Positions 1 to 6,906 of a stretch of 9,233 nt of DNA are shown here, one piece after another. Made by a program: the position numbers and the translations under genes. The stretch's first letter is position 1; each line of letters opens with the position of its first letter. This DNA comes from Clostridiales bacterium (GTDB lineage: Bacteria; Bacillota; Clostridia; Christensenellales; Christensenellaceae): assembly GCA_019420265.1 (NCBI GenBank), contig JAHZHM010000216.1:1-9233 (forward strand), read 5' to 3'. The notes under the pieces were generated by a model, which was given only the letters and a program-made list of their open reading frames with translations, ran no database searches and had not been told where the DNA came from.

Positions 1-1212
1 CAGACGCATCAACTGACGCACGCGACCTACATTGGCCTCATGCAGAGCGAGGATCGGGCGCTGAGAGAAAAGGTGTTTCACCAGTTCTATCGGAGTTTTC
101 AGAGCCATATCAACACCATTACCGCGACATACGGCACCAGCGTGAAGAAAGATGTGTTCTACGCCAAGGCGCGCAAATACCAGAGCGCCCTGGATGCCGC
201 GCTCTCTTCGGACAACGTTCCCCAGAGCGTTTACCGCGATTTGATCGATACAGTTCATGCGCATTTGCCGACCATGTATCGCTATGTCGCGCTGCGCAAG
301 AAAATTTTAGGCATCCAACAGCTGGAGATGTATGATATCTATGCGCCGCTGGTTTCGGAAGTCAATGCGAAATATACCTATGAACAGGCCAAAAAGCTGG
401 TGCTGGAAGGGCTTTCGGTTTTAGGCGAGGAGTATGGCGCGCATCTGAGAGAGGCGTTTGCCTCCGGATGGATCGATGTGTTTGAAAATAAGGGAAAAAC
501 CTCGGGCGCGTATTCCTGGGGCGCGTATGGGACACATCCCTATGTGCTGCTCAACCACCGGGATGACCTGGACAGCGTTTTCACCATTGCGCATGAGCTG
601 GGGCACGCCATGCATTCCTTCTATTCGGATGCTGCTCAGCCCTATCCCACGGCGGGCTACGCCATCTTTGTGGCGGAAGTGGCATCGACGGTCAACGAAA
701 TTTTGCTGACAAAGCATCTCTTGCGCACGGTGAAGGATGCGAAGCTCAAAAAGTATATTCTCAACCACTATATCGATCAGTTCCGCACGACGGTGCTGCG
801 GCAGACGATGTTTGCAGAATTTGAGATGCTGGCGCACGAGATGGCCGAGAGAGGGGAGCCGCTGACTGTGCAATCCCTCTGCGAGACTTACGGCAAGCTC
901 AACGCGCTCTATCACGGGCCGGATATGGGAGAGGACGAGACCATCTCCTATGAATGGGCGCGTATTCCGCATTTCTATAACGCTTTCTACGTCTATAAAT
1001 ATGCGACGGGCTTTTCCTGCGCCTGCGCCATCGTCCATAAGCTGGAAGAAGAGCCGGGTATGCTGGAAAAATACAAGGCATTTCTCTCGGGCGGCGGCAG
1101 CGATTATCCCATGGAGCTTTTGCGCAAGGCCGGCATCGAGGTCGGTGAGGCGGTGGAAATCTGCATGAAGGAATTTGCGCAGGCTTTAGAGGAATTTGAA
1201 GCTTTGGCGTGA
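1..1212 (+). CDS. pepF: Oligoendopeptidase F, M3B zinc metallopeptidase (5' end missing)
   Basis: This is the C-terminal two thirds or so of an M3B family peptidase, a cytosolic zinc enzyme that cleaves oligopeptides and helps recycle peptides to amino acids. The reading frame is already open at base 1, so the true start lies upstream; the first ATG at 40 is internal, since the residues before it (reading ATYIGL) continue the family's fold. The zinc site is visible: HELGH at 592-606 supplies two histidines and the catalytic glutamate, and the third ligand is the glutamate at 676-678 (in FVAEVAST), 24 residues after the second histidine, as usual for M3. Further family signatures are VKKDVFYAKARKY near 150-185, GAYSWG just before the zinc site, and the substrate-binding stretch YHGPDMGEDET with its downstream YEWARIPHFY near 910-980. 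No signal peptide can be judged because the N terminus is absent. The next gene follows after 84 bases with no clear terminator, so the two may be co-transcribed. Confidence 0.95.
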   Translation, partial: QTHQLTHATYIGLMQSEDRALREKVFHQFYRSFQSHINTITATYGTSVKKDVFYAKARKYQSALDAALSSDNVPQSVYRDLIDTVHAHLPTMYRYVALRKKILGIQQLEMYDIYAPLVSEVNAKYTYEQAKKLVLEGLSVLGEEYGAHLREAFASGWIDVFENKGKTSGAYSWGAYGTHPYVLLNHRDDLDSVFTIAHELGHAMHSFYSDAAQPYPTAGYAIFVAEVASTVNEILLTKHLLRTVKDAKLKKYILNHYIDQFRTTVLRQTMFAEFEMLAHEMAERGEPLTVQSLCETYGKLNALYHGPDMGEDETISYEWARIPHFYNAFYVYKYATGFSCACAIVHKLEEEPGMLEKYKAFLSGGGSDYPMELLRKAGIEVGEAVEICMKEFAQALEEFEALA

Positions 1213-1224
1213 ATAATTAAAGGA

Positions 1225-1237
1225 GAGGAATTTCCTC
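1225..1237. repeat. Short inverted repeat in the pepF-isomerase spacer
   Basis: GAGGAA and TTCCTC flank a single T, giving a 6-base perfect inverted repeat in the 84-base gap after pepF. There is no T-run after it, and the loop would be too tight for a normal terminator hairpin, so it is not called as one. It may be a protein-binding dyad or chance. No convincing promoter was seen in the rest of this spacer. Confidence 0.25.
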
Positions 1238-1296
1238 GGTGTTCTGTAAAAAAGGCGCCTTGAGCGCAGATTTTGATAAAAGTGAGGCGAGAGGAT

Positions 1297-2112
1297 ATGA
1301 AACTTAGTTTTTCCACGCTCGGCTGCCCCAAGCTGAGCTTTCGAGATGTGCTTTCCATTGCGAAAGACCTGGGCTACGACGGCATTGAGCTGCGCGGCAT
1401 TATGCAGACCATCGATGCGCCGGATCTGAAGGAGTTTTCTGCGGAGAATTGCCAGCAGACGATGGAGCGGCTGAAAAAGCTGGGGCTGGAAATCCCGATT
1501 CTAACTTCCGCCTGCAAGTTGCACCGGGAGGAAAAATGGGAAGCGACGCTGGCTCTGGCCAAGCGCTATGTAGATACTGCGGCTAAAATCGGGACGAAAT
1601 ACGTCCGTATGCTGGGAGATAGCTATCCTGCGCCGGGCGGGCATGTCAGCGATGAAGTTGTCTTGGCACATTTGGCAGAAATTGCGGATTATGCCGCAGA
1701 GCAGGGCGTTACGATTCTGCTCGAGACCAACGGCGTCTATGCCGATACTGCGCGGCTCAGAAGACTGATCACAGATGCGGGCAGAGCGAACATCGCAGTG
1801 ATCTGGGATATCAACCATCCGGCCCAGTTTTTCGGAGAGACGCCCGAGCAGACCTACGCCAATATCGGCGATTTGGTGCGCCATGTGCATGTCAAAGATT
1901 CGGTTAAGGCGTTTGAGAAGTTCGATAAAGTGCAGTATCACATGATCGGGCATGGAAATGTTCCGGTGCAGCAGGCCATCGAGCTGCTGCTGGAAAAAGG
2001 CTATGAGGGCTATTTCTCGCTGGAATGGGTCAAGCGCTGGGATTTCACGCTGGAAGAGCCGGGCATTGTGTTTGCACATTATGCCAACTATATGCGCAAG
2101 CTGGAGAAATAG
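1297..2112 (+). CDS. Sugar phosphate isomerase/epimerase family protein (xylose isomerase-like TIM barrel)
   Basis: A 271-residue protein of the AP endonuclease 2/xylose isomerase-like TIM-barrel superfamily. Members isomerise or epimerise sugars, inositols or hydroxypyruvate-type acids with a divalent metal; the substrate here cannot be told from sequence. The start was set at the ATG at 1297, giving MKLSFSTLGCPKLSF, which is typical of the family and has GTGAGG at 1282-1287 nine bases upstream. A TTG at 1273 in frame would add eight residues but has no ribosome binding site. Candidate metal ligands are E143 (LLETNG), D171 and H174 (WDINHP), H196/H198 (RHVHVKD) and E243 (SLEW), in the usual order around the barrel. 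The length is normal and there is no signal peptide or membrane segment, so it is cytosolic. It lies 84 bases after pepF and is followed by a strong terminator, so it is the last gene of that unit. The superfamily is sure; the exact reaction is unknown. Confidence 0.88.
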   Translation: MKLSFSTLGCPKLSFRDVLSIAKDLGYDGIELRGIMQTIDAPDLKEFSAENCQQTMERLKKLGLEIPILTSACKLHREEKWEATLALAKRYVDTAAKIGTKYVRMLGDSYPAPGGHVSDEVVLAHLAEIADYAAEQGVTILLETNGVYADTARLRRLITDAGRANIAVIWDINHPAQFFGETPEQTYANIGDLVRHVHVKDSVKAFEKFDKVQYHMIGHGNVPVQQAIELLLEKGYEGYFSLEWVKRWDFTLEEPGIVFAHYANYMRKLEK

Positions 2113-2120
2113 AGCAAAAG

Positions 2121-2145
2121 GGGCACCCACAAGGGTGCTCTTTTT
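2121..2145 (+). terminator. Rho-independent terminator after the isomerase gene
   Basis: An 8-base stem (2121-2128 with 2133-2140, one G-U pair) closes a 4-base ACAA loop and is followed directly by five T. It starts 9 bases after the stop codon of the isomerase gene and separates it from the independently promoted Rsm22-like gene. Confidence 0.9.
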
Positions 2146-2179
2146 ATGAGAACTTAGGGTAGTGGAGCGCGAAAAAGCG

Positions 2180-2209
2180 TTGCGCAGGCGGCGGGGTGCG
2201 GGATATAAT
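2180..2209 (+). promoter_or_regulatory. Probable sigma-A promoter of the Rsm22-like gene
   Basis: A perfect -10 box TATAAT lies at 2204-2209. The best -35 match, TTGCGC at 2180-2185, is weak (three of six bases) with an 18-base spacer. Transcription would start near 2216. A GATATA/TATATC inverted repeat (2202-2207 and 2220-2225) overlaps the -10 box and could be an operator, but it is AT-rich and may be chance. The terminator just upstream supports a new promoter here. Confidence 0.65.
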
Positions 2210-2232
2210 GTTGATATGATATATCGGTCGGC

Positions 2233-2248
2233 CTATGCGCCGGCATAG
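2233..2248 (+). promoter_or_regulatory. 5'-UTR hairpin just before the ribosome binding site
   Basis: CTATGC at 2233-2238 pairs perfectly with GCATAG at 2243-2248 around a GCCG loop. The hairpin ends directly before the AAGGAG ribosome binding site (2249-2254), which sits 6 bases from the TTG start at 2261. It could influence translation or mRNA stability; no known riboswitch class is recognised. Confidence 0.45.
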
Positions 2249-2260
2249 AAGGAGAGAGCC

Positions 2261-3223
2261 TTGGAATTTCCAGTCGCACTGACAAACGCCATTCAGCAAT
2301 TGGCTGCCAGATACCCGATGGCGCAACTAAAAAATGCAGCGGAAGAGATTAGCCGGCGCTACCGCCAGGAGACTGGGCGAGGCAAAACGCTGTTGAGAGG
2401 GGACTTGGAGGCGGCGGCCTATGCGCTGGCCCGCATGCCGGCGACGTTTGGTGCAGTCGCGGCGGCGCTGGAGTATACGCTGGAGGCGACGGATTTTGCG
2501 CCAAAAACGCTGTTGGATGTCGGCGCCGGAACGGGAGCAGCCTGCTGGGCGGCAGATGCGCTGCTGCCTTTGGAACAGGTTACCTGCCGGGAGAGGGAAG
2601 CGGCGATGCGTCAGCTGGGGCAGGAGCTGATGCGCGAAGGCTCGGAGACGTTGCAAGAGGCGGAATGGCTGGCGGCGGATTTGACGGCCGATGCGCCATT
2701 ACCCAAGGCCGAGCTGGTCGTGGCATCCTATGTCTTGGGAGAGCTATCGTCGGAGACGCGGTGGGCGGTGCTGCAAAAGCTTTGGGAGGCGGCGGAAGGG
2801 ATGCTGCTCATCATCGAGCCCGGAACGCCCGCGGCTTTTGCGCAGATAGAGGAGATGCGGCGAAAACTCGTGCAGAGAGGAGCGCATATTGCGGCGCCCT
2901 GCCCGCACGAGCAACCCTGCCGGCTGATGGAGCAGGATTGGTGCCATTTTACCTGCCGCGTGCCCAGAAGCCGCCTTCATAAGCTGCTCAAAGGCGGAGA
3001 CGCACCTTATGAAGATGAAAAATTTTCCTATTTGGCGCTGACGAAATTTGCAGTTTGCCATGATAAGGCGCGCATCTTGCGCCATCCGCAGATTGCCAAA
3101 GGGCAGATTGGCCTGACGCTTTGCGGTATCAATGAAAATCAGAGTATTTTCGTAAAGAAGAAGGATGGAGCGCTTTTTAAAATAGCACGCAAGGCAAAGT
3201 GCGGGGATGCGATTAAGGTTTGA
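2261..3223 (+). CDS. Rsm22/METTL17-like small ribosomal subunit methyltransferase-like protein with Fe-S cysteines
   Basis: A 320-residue protein of the Rsm22 family, related to mitochondrial METTL17, which acts in assembly of the mitochondrial small ribosomal subunit; bacterial members are usually annotated as putative rRNA methyltransferases. The SAM-binding motif I is LLDVGAGTGAA at residues 84-94, and EPGTPAAF at 186-193 is the usual acidic strand of the family. The C-terminal half carries the hallmark CPHEQPC...WCHF block with C214, C220 and C228, then YEDEKFSY at 250-257 and a fourth cysteine, C288, in GLTLCG. By comparison with METTL17 these four would bind a [4Fe-4S] cluster. The start is a TTG at 2261 with AAGGAG six bases upstream; the next ATG is at residue 20 and would remove the conserved N-terminal LP..L..AI region. 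It has its own promoter and terminator, so it is monocistronic. Whether the bacterial protein really methylates RNA is not shown by sequence. Confidence 0.87.
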   Translation: MEFPVALTNAIQQLAARYPMAQLKNAAEEISRRYRQETGRGKTLLRGDLEAAAYALARMPATFGAVAAALEYTLEATDFAPKTLLDVGAGTGAACWAADALLPLEQVTCREREAAMRQLGQELMREGSETLQEAEWLAADLTADAPLPKAELVVASYVLGELSSETRWAVLQKLWEAAEGMLLIIEPGTPAAFAQIEEMRRKLVQRGAHIAAPCPHEQPCRLMEQDWCHFTCRVPRSRLHKLLKGGDAPYEDEKFSYLALTKFAVCHDKARILRHPQIAKGQIGLTLCGINENQSIFVKKKDGALFKIARKAKCGDAIKV

Positions 3224-3241
3224 AAGGCGAGCGAGTAGAAA

Positions 3242-3271
3242 GCAAAAAACGGCGGTTGCGCCGTTTTTTGC
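3242..3271. terminator. Bidirectional terminator between convergent genes
   Basis: A perfect 13-base stem (3242-3254 with 3259-3271) closes a GTTG loop. The lower part of the stem is A6 on one side and T6 on the other around a GC-rich core, so it works as an intrinsic terminator in both directions. It lies 18 bases after the stop of the Rsm22-like gene and 37 bases past the end of the convergent DUF1540 gene. Confidence 0.88.
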
Positions 3272-3308
3272 ATAGATTGCATTGTTTTTTCGGTTTTTGG
3301 ATAAACTG

Positions 3309-3707
3309 TTAGAATGGTCTGCGCTCGTAAGTTTCGCAAACAGATAGCGTGCCGTCGGTATCTTCCGGCGATTCGATGGTGATGCGGTTTGCGGCGCAGA
3401 AATTGCTCTGATTATAGATGCAATCCCGGGCATTGCAGGAGATAAAATCCGAATGCACGGGGGTATTTTCCTCGGAAAGCCCTTGCTCTTCTGCCCGAAC
3501 AATGCCCGCATAGCTTGTGACTGCGCCCGCACAGGGCAAATTGCCGCAAGTCATTGCGCGCAGGCTGCCCGGTTTTGCGAACGAATCGCAAAACGCAACG
3601 GCCCCATAGTTATTCTGGAATTTATCTACCCGCACCATGCCGCTCTCGCACTGGCCATCTGTGTTATGCACACACTCTCTGGCCTCGCAGGTAATTTTGC
3701 TGATCAA
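3309..3707 (-). CDS. Tandem DUF1540 cysteine-rich protein (two modules)
   Basis: A 132-residue protein with two DUF1540 modules, each of the pattern C-x4-C-x7-C-x19-C with identical spacing: C7, C12, C20, C40 and C91, C96, C104, C124. Both carry the family's C..N...C core (ECVHNTDGQC and DCIYNQSNFC). The linker holds a further pair, C54 and C59. DUF1540 is a small cysteine-rich domain of Bacillota with no proven function; four cysteines per module suggest metal binding, which is inference. The start is a TTG at 3707 with AAGGAGG at 3718-3724, ten bases upstream. This TTG shares four bases (TTGA) with the stop of the upstream gene, so translation is probably coupled. An in-frame ATG at 3743 would add 12 residues but overlaps the upstream gene by 40 bases and lacks a ribosome binding site. 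No signal peptide or membrane segment is present. Confidence 0.85.
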   Translation of the reverse strand: MISKITCEARECVHNTDGQCESGMVRVDKFQNNYGAVAFCDSFAKPGSLRAMTCGNLPCAGAVTSYAGIVRAEEQGLSEENTPVHSDFISCNARDCIYNQSNFCAANRITIESPEDTDGTLSVCETYERRPF

Positions 3708-3883
3708 AATAGTGTCGCCTCCTTCTTTTGAAAATTTGAGCACATGCTGTCGCTTTTATTTGCCACATTGTCAAAGCTTTTTGGCGCACACGGCGCAACT
3801 TTTATCGTCCTTAGCTGGCAGAAATGATCTGGCGAATTGTGAATGCAGCTTTCAATCTGGCAGCGAATTACTTGGTCCTTCAT
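3704..3883 (-). CDS. Small DUF1540-type cysteine-rich protein
   Basis: A 59-residue protein beginning MKDQVIRCQIESCIHN, a clear single DUF1540 module and first gene of a two-gene operon. Cysteines are at 8, 13, 22, 32 and 48; the first three resemble those of its neighbour (x4, then x8), but the distance to the last cysteine is longer (25 residues) and holds an extra cysteine at 32, so it is a divergent copy. The ATG at 3883 has an excellent ribosome binding site, AGGAGGA at 3891-3897, seven bases away; a TTG two codons upstream is less likely. The stop TGA (3704-3706) overlaps the TTG start of the next gene. Function is unknown; a role in metal binding or in sporulating cells is speculation from the family's cysteine content and host range. 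No convincing sigma-A promoter was found in the 187-base gap upstream (3884-4070), which otherwise holds only the leuS terminator. Confidence 0.8.
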   Translation of the reverse strand: MKDQVIRCQIESCIHNSPDHFCQLRTIKVAPCAPKSFDNVANKSDSMCSNFQKKEATLF

Positions 3884-4012
3884 AAGCAAATCCTCCTATC
3901 AACATGTTTTCAAATTTAGGTTGTGCGCCAAGAAAAAATTTAAACTTGCAATTTCTTCAAGCATGCGCCGCATCTCAAATAGAAAATATTTGCTGATTTG
4001 GAAAAATGAGCA

Positions 4013-4050
4013 TAAAAAAGAGCCGCTAGGAAAAAATTCCCAGCGGCTCT
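4013..4050 (-). terminator. Rho-independent terminator of leuS
   Basis: Inverted repeat arms 4019-4032 and 4037-4050 form a 14-pair stem with a 4-base loop. One position (4028 with 4041) is an A-C mismatch when read on the plus strand but a G-U pair in minus-strand RNA, which shows that the minus strand is the one being terminated. A run of T follows on the minus strand (complement of 4014-4018). It lies 20 bases past the leuS stop codon. Confidence 0.92.
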
Positions 4051-4070
4051 TTTTGTTTAAAAATAATTTG

Positions 4071-6491
4071 CTATTTGACGACGATATTGACGATCTTCCC
4101 CGGGACGATGATGGTTTTCACCACCTGCTTGCCCTCGAAATAAGAGGCAAAGTTTTCTTTGACATACGTCTCCAGATCCTCTTTGCCAAAGCTGGTGGGC
4201 ACGCTGAAGCGCTCGCGCACTTTGCCGTTGATCTGCAGAGGATATTCGATCTCCTCCTTTTGCAGCGCGCTCTCGTCGAAAGTGGGGAAGGGCTGGTTGA
4301 AGATGCTGTAATCTCCGCCCATTCTCTCCCAGAGCTCTTCGCTGAAGTGGGGTGCGAAAGGCGCCAGCAGCAGGAGCAGATTTTTGCAGACGCTTCTGGC
4401 GTATTCGCCGTCGGACGGGCCATCCATATAGCGATACATGGCATTGGTCAGCTCCATGAGCCGGGCAATCGCTGTGTTGAAGGAGAAGGCTTCGATATCT
4501 GTGCCGACACTCTTGATGGTGCTGTGCAGAACGAAATCCACATCCTTTTCTTCTTTGCCTTTTTGCTTGCTGCCCTCTGCGGCAAGGGCGCGATCCACCA
4601 GGCGCTCGACGCGTTCCAGGTACTTATGCACAGATTTGATGCCGCCATCGCTCCAAGGGCCGCCCTCGATATACGAGAAGCCGAAGCCCAAATACATGCG
4701 AAACGCATCTGAACCGAATTTGTTGACATAATCATCCGGCGAGATGACATTGCCGCGGGATTTGCTCATCTTTTCGCCATCCGGCCCGAGAATCGTGCCC
4801 TGGTGCACCAGAGAGGCGAAAGGCTCGTCGAAATTCAGATAGCCCATATCCCGGAAGGCTTTGGTAAAGAAGCGGGCATAGAGCAAATGCATGCAGGCAT
4901 GCTCTGCGCCGCCGATGTATTTATCCACAGGCAGCAGCTCGTTGATGATGGCGGGATCCCAGGCCATCTCATCGTTTTTGTTATCCGGGTAGCGCAGGTA
5001 ATACCAGGAGGAGCAGACGAAAGTATCCATGGTATCCGCATCCCGCCGAGCAGGCGCGCCGCACTTAGGGCAGGTGACGTTCATAAAGCCTTCATGCTTT
5101 GCCAAGGGGGAAGTGCCGTCTGGCGTGAAATCCACATCATAGGGCAGGCGGACAGGCAGATCTTCCTCGGGCACGGGCACATCGCCGCAATGTGGGCAAT
5201 GGATGATCGGGATGGGAGCGCCCCAATAGCGCTGGCGGGAGATCAGCCAGTCTCTTAAGCGATAGTTGACCTTGGGGCCGCCTTTTCCTTGGGCTTTGAG
5301 GTTTTCCAGCATGGTTTTGCGCGCCTCTTCTACGCCCATCCCATCCAGATTTTCGCTGTTTACCAGCACGCCGTAGCCCGTATAGGGCAGGGAATCATCT
5401 TCGCCCTCTGTTTTTGCCTTGATAACGCGCTCGATGGGCAGGTTATATTTGGTGGCAAAGGCAAAGTCTCTCTCATCGTGTGCAGGAACCGCCATGACAA
5501 CACCCGTTCCGTAGCTGGCCAGCACGTAATCCGCCGCCCAGATGGGAACTTTGCGGCCGTTGATCGGGTTAATGGCGTAGGCTCCGGTAAAGACGCCAGT
5601 CTTTTCCCGCGTTGTGGAGAGACGATCGATCTCCGTCGCTTTGGCGGCATATTCCTGATATTCTTTGACAGCCTGCTTTTGCTCGGGCGTTGTAATTTCC
5701 TCGATCAGCGGATTTTCCGGCGAGATGACGACATAAGTGCAGCCATAGAGCGTATCGGCGCGGGTCGTGAAAACCGTAAACTCGCCGCCTTTTTCCAGCT
5801 GGAAGGTAACTTCGCCGCCCACGGATTTGCCGATCCAGTTTTTCTGCATGAGTTTGGTCTTTTCCGGCCAATCCAGTTTTTCCAGGCCGGAAAGCAGCTC
5901 TTCGGCGTAATCTGTGATCTTGAAGAACCACTGGGTCAAATGCTTGCGGGTTACTGTGGAGTGGCAGCGCTCGCACGCGCCCTCTACCACCTGCTCGTTT
6001 GCCAGAACCGTCTGGCAATGGGGGCACCAGTTGACCGGCGCGGCCTTGCGGTAGGCCAGGCCCTTTTTATACAGCTGCAAAAAGCACCACTGCGTCCACT
6101 TATAGTAATCGGGCATGCAGGTTTTGAGCTCGTAATCCCAGTCGAAGGAGGCGCCCATGGCTTTGAGCTGGCCTTCCATCGTCTCGATATTGGCGAGGGT
6201 GGAATCTTCCGGGTGGATGCCCGTCTTGATGGCATAGTTTTCCGCCGGCAGGCCGAATGCGTCAAACCCCATCGGATGGAACACATTAAAGCCCTTCATG
6301 CGCAGATATCTGGCATAGGTATCTGCCAGGCTGTAGTTATACCAATGCCCGGCATGCAGCTTTGCGCCGGAAGGATAGGAGAACATCTCCAGAACGTATT
6401 TCTTGGGCTTATCGCTGTGCTTGTCGAATTTGTATAGATTCGTTTCTGCCCATTTTTTTTGCCACTTTTTTTCAACCTCAGGTAAATTCAA
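4071..6491 (-). CDS. leuS: Leucyl-tRNA synthetase
   Basis: A complete class I leucyl-tRNA synthetase of 806 residues, charging tRNA-Leu with leucine in the cytosol. Signatures in order: the HIGH-type motif HAGH at 46-49 in [12 protein letters not shown]; a zinc knuckle with C156, C159, C173 and C176; the CP1 editing domain at roughly 220-400, with TTRADTLYG at 242-250 and HDERDF at 338-343 holding the conserved editing aspartate D342; a second cysteine set C432, C435, C474 and C477; KMSKS at 574-578; an anticodon-binding helical domain from about 650; and a C-terminal domain ending in IVNIVVK. The start is a TTG at 6491, with AAAGGAG at 6500-6506 eight bases upstream; this gives [14 protein letters not shown], matching the usual N terminus. 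The frame stays open for 66 more codons to 6689, but that stretch is the T-box leader and not protein. The gene is monocistronic, with its own promoter, T-box and terminator. Confidence 0.96.
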   Translation of the reverse strand: MNLPEVEKKWQKKWAETNLYKFDKHSDKPKKYVLEMFSYPSGAKLHAGHWYNYSLADTYARYLRMKGFNVFHPMGFDAFGLPAENYAIKTGIHPEDSTLANIETMEGQLKAMGASFDWDYELKTCMPDYYKWTQWCFLQLYKKGLAYRKAAPVNWCPHCQTVLANEQVVEGACERCHSTVTRKHLTQWFFKITDYAEELLSGLEKLDWPEKTKLMQKNWIGKSVGGEVTFQLEKGGEFTVFTTRADTLYGCTYVVISPENPLIEEITTPEQKQAVKEYQEYAAKATEIDRLSTTREKTGVFTGAYAINPINGRKVPIWAADYVLASYGTGVVMAVPAHDERDFAFATKYNLPIERVIKAKTEGEDDSLPYTGYGVLVNSENLDGMGVEEARKTMLENLKAQGKGGPKVNYRLRDWLISRQRYWGAPIPIIHCPHCGDVPVPEEDLPVRLPYDVDFTPDGTSPLAKHEGFMNVTCPKCGAPARRDADTMDTFVCSSWYYLRYPDNKNDEMAWDPAIINELLPVDKYIGGAEHACMHLLYARFFTKAFRDMGYLNFDEPFASLVHQGTILGPDGEKMSKSRGNVISPDDYVNKFGSDAFRMYLGFGFSYIEGGPWSDGGIKSVHKYLERVERLVDRALAAEGSKQKGKEEKDVDFVLHSTIKSVGTDIEAFSFNTAIARLMELTNAMYRYMDGPSDGEYARSVCKNLLLLLAPFAPHFSEELWERMGGDYSIFNQPFPTFDESALQKEEIEYPLQINGKVRERFSVPTSFGKEDLETYVKENFASYFEGKQVVKTIIVPGKIVNIVVK

Positions 6492-6499
6492 CGCTTTGG

Positions 6500-6506
6500 C
6501 TCCTTT
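6500..6506 (-). promoter_or_regulatory. Ribosome binding site deciding the leuS TTG start
   Basis: AAAGGAG on the minus strand lies eight bases before the TTG at 6491-6489. There is no ATG or GTG nearby that both keeps the LeuRS N terminus and has such a site, so it fixes the start and excludes the in-frame extension through the T-box. Confidence 0.85.
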
Positions 6507-6578
6507 ATATGAAATCTTTTTTTGCCTTGCCCTTATTGCTATTTTTCGCTTAGCAGGATAGCAAAATACTGAAAAATG

Positions 6579-6607
6579 AAAAAAATCGCCCCTTGCTAAA
6601 GAGACGA
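6579..6607 (-). terminator. T-box conditional terminator before leuS
   Basis: A 9-pair stem with two G-U pairs (6599-6607 with 6586-6594) and a TAGC loop is followed by seven T on the minus strand (6579-6585). Its 5' arm contains the CUCUU needed for the antiterminator, so the two structures exclude each other. Confidence 0.88.
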
Positions 6608-6776
6608 AAACTTCCGCGGTACCACTCTTTTTCCGCCCGAGGGCGACGCTTTTTTGCTGCGCATCTCTGCGGTGAGTTCCTCTGGGCATTCCTGCCGGCT
6701 TTTCAGCCTGGGGCCGGCTCTCTTGAAGGGATAACCCAAAATACTATTCCGCTGCGCCAATCTGATATGTTCTATC
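6579..6776 (-). promoter_or_regulatory. T-box riboswitch, leucine-specific (leuS leader)
   Basis: A complete transcriptional T-box leader that senses uncharged tRNA-Leu. Reading along the minus strand: the base of Stem I pairs 6753-6757 with 6659-6663 and 6749-6752 with 6669-6672, leaving an AGAGA bulge; the loop E-type AGUA is at 6742-6745; the distal arm starts with the conserved AGAGAG (6718-6723) and a GCCGGC self-pairing arm (6713-6718 with 6694-6699). The specifier loop GGAACUCACC places CUC at 6674-6676, a leucine codon read by anticodon GAG. The T-box core GTGGTACCGCGG at 6614-6625 offers UGGU to the tRNA acceptor end. The antiterminator pairs AAGAG (6625-6629) with CUCUU (6599-6603) and competes with the terminator at 6579-6607. 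Uncharged tRNA-Leu should favour read-through into leuS. The 5' edge is an estimate from the promoter. Confidence 0.95.
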
Positions 6777-6782
6777 TTCTAA

Positions 6783-6811
6783 AATATATATCAAGGCGGG
6801 GAAAAAGTCAA
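6783..6811 (-). promoter_or_regulatory. Sigma-A promoter of leuS
   Basis: On the minus strand, TTGACT (complement of 6806-6811) and TATATT (complement of 6783-6788) match the -35 and -10 consensus at five of six bases each, with an ideal 17-base spacer. Transcription would begin near 6776, just before T-box Stem I. It diverges from the DUF1015 promoter, the two -35 boxes being 60 bases apart. Confidence 0.85.
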
Positions 6812-6871
6812 TGCAAAAGGCCTGCTATTTGGCTCAAACGTTACGTTTTTTTGAATTTAAAGTAAAAAAAG

Positions 6872-6900
6872 TTGAAGCAATTTGGCGGGTGTGATATAGT
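6872..6900 (+). promoter_or_regulatory. Sigma-A promoter of the DUF1015-aspartate kinase operon
   Basis: TTGAAG at 6872-6877 and TATAGT at 6895-6900 are separated by 17 bases. A TG at 6892-6893 gives an extended -10. Transcription would start near 6907, leaving a leader of about 90 bases. The 60-base stretch between this and the leuS promoter (6812-6871) is AT-rich and holds no recognisable site. Confidence 0.78.
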
Positions 6901-6906
6901 ATATCC

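Noticed and set aside
1239..1307. A 22-codon GTG-initiated frame in the pepF-isomerase spacer, preceded by AAAGGAG
   Set aside because: The distance from AAAGGAG to the GTG is about 13 bases, the frame overlaps the start of the isomerase gene, and the peptide has no recognisable feature; a leader peptide role cannot be supported.
2744..3532. A 262-codon minus-strand frame across the bidirectional terminator
   Set aside because: It overlaps both the Rsm22-like gene and the DUF1540 gene in other frames and passes through a strong terminator.
3309..3743. The longer ATG-initiated version of the tandem DUF1540 protein
   Set aside because: The 12 extra residues lie inside the upstream gene, the ATG has no ribosome binding site, and the TTG at 3707 has AAGGAGG and a stop-start overlap.
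3898..4010. A possible promoter for the DUF1540 operon in the AT-rich minus-strand upstream region
   Set aside because: TTGAAG and TTGCAA are present, but no -10 box lies at 16-18 bases from either, and no sporulation sigma factor consensus could be matched with confidence.
3843..4712. A 289-codon open frame on the plus strand across the leuS terminator and leuS 3' end
   Set aside because: It crosses the leuS terminator and is antisense to leuS; the translation is not recognisable as any family.
5289..6437. A 382-codon open frame on the plus strand opposite leuS
   Set aside because: It is fully antisense to the conserved catalytic and editing domains of leuS and shows no family motif.
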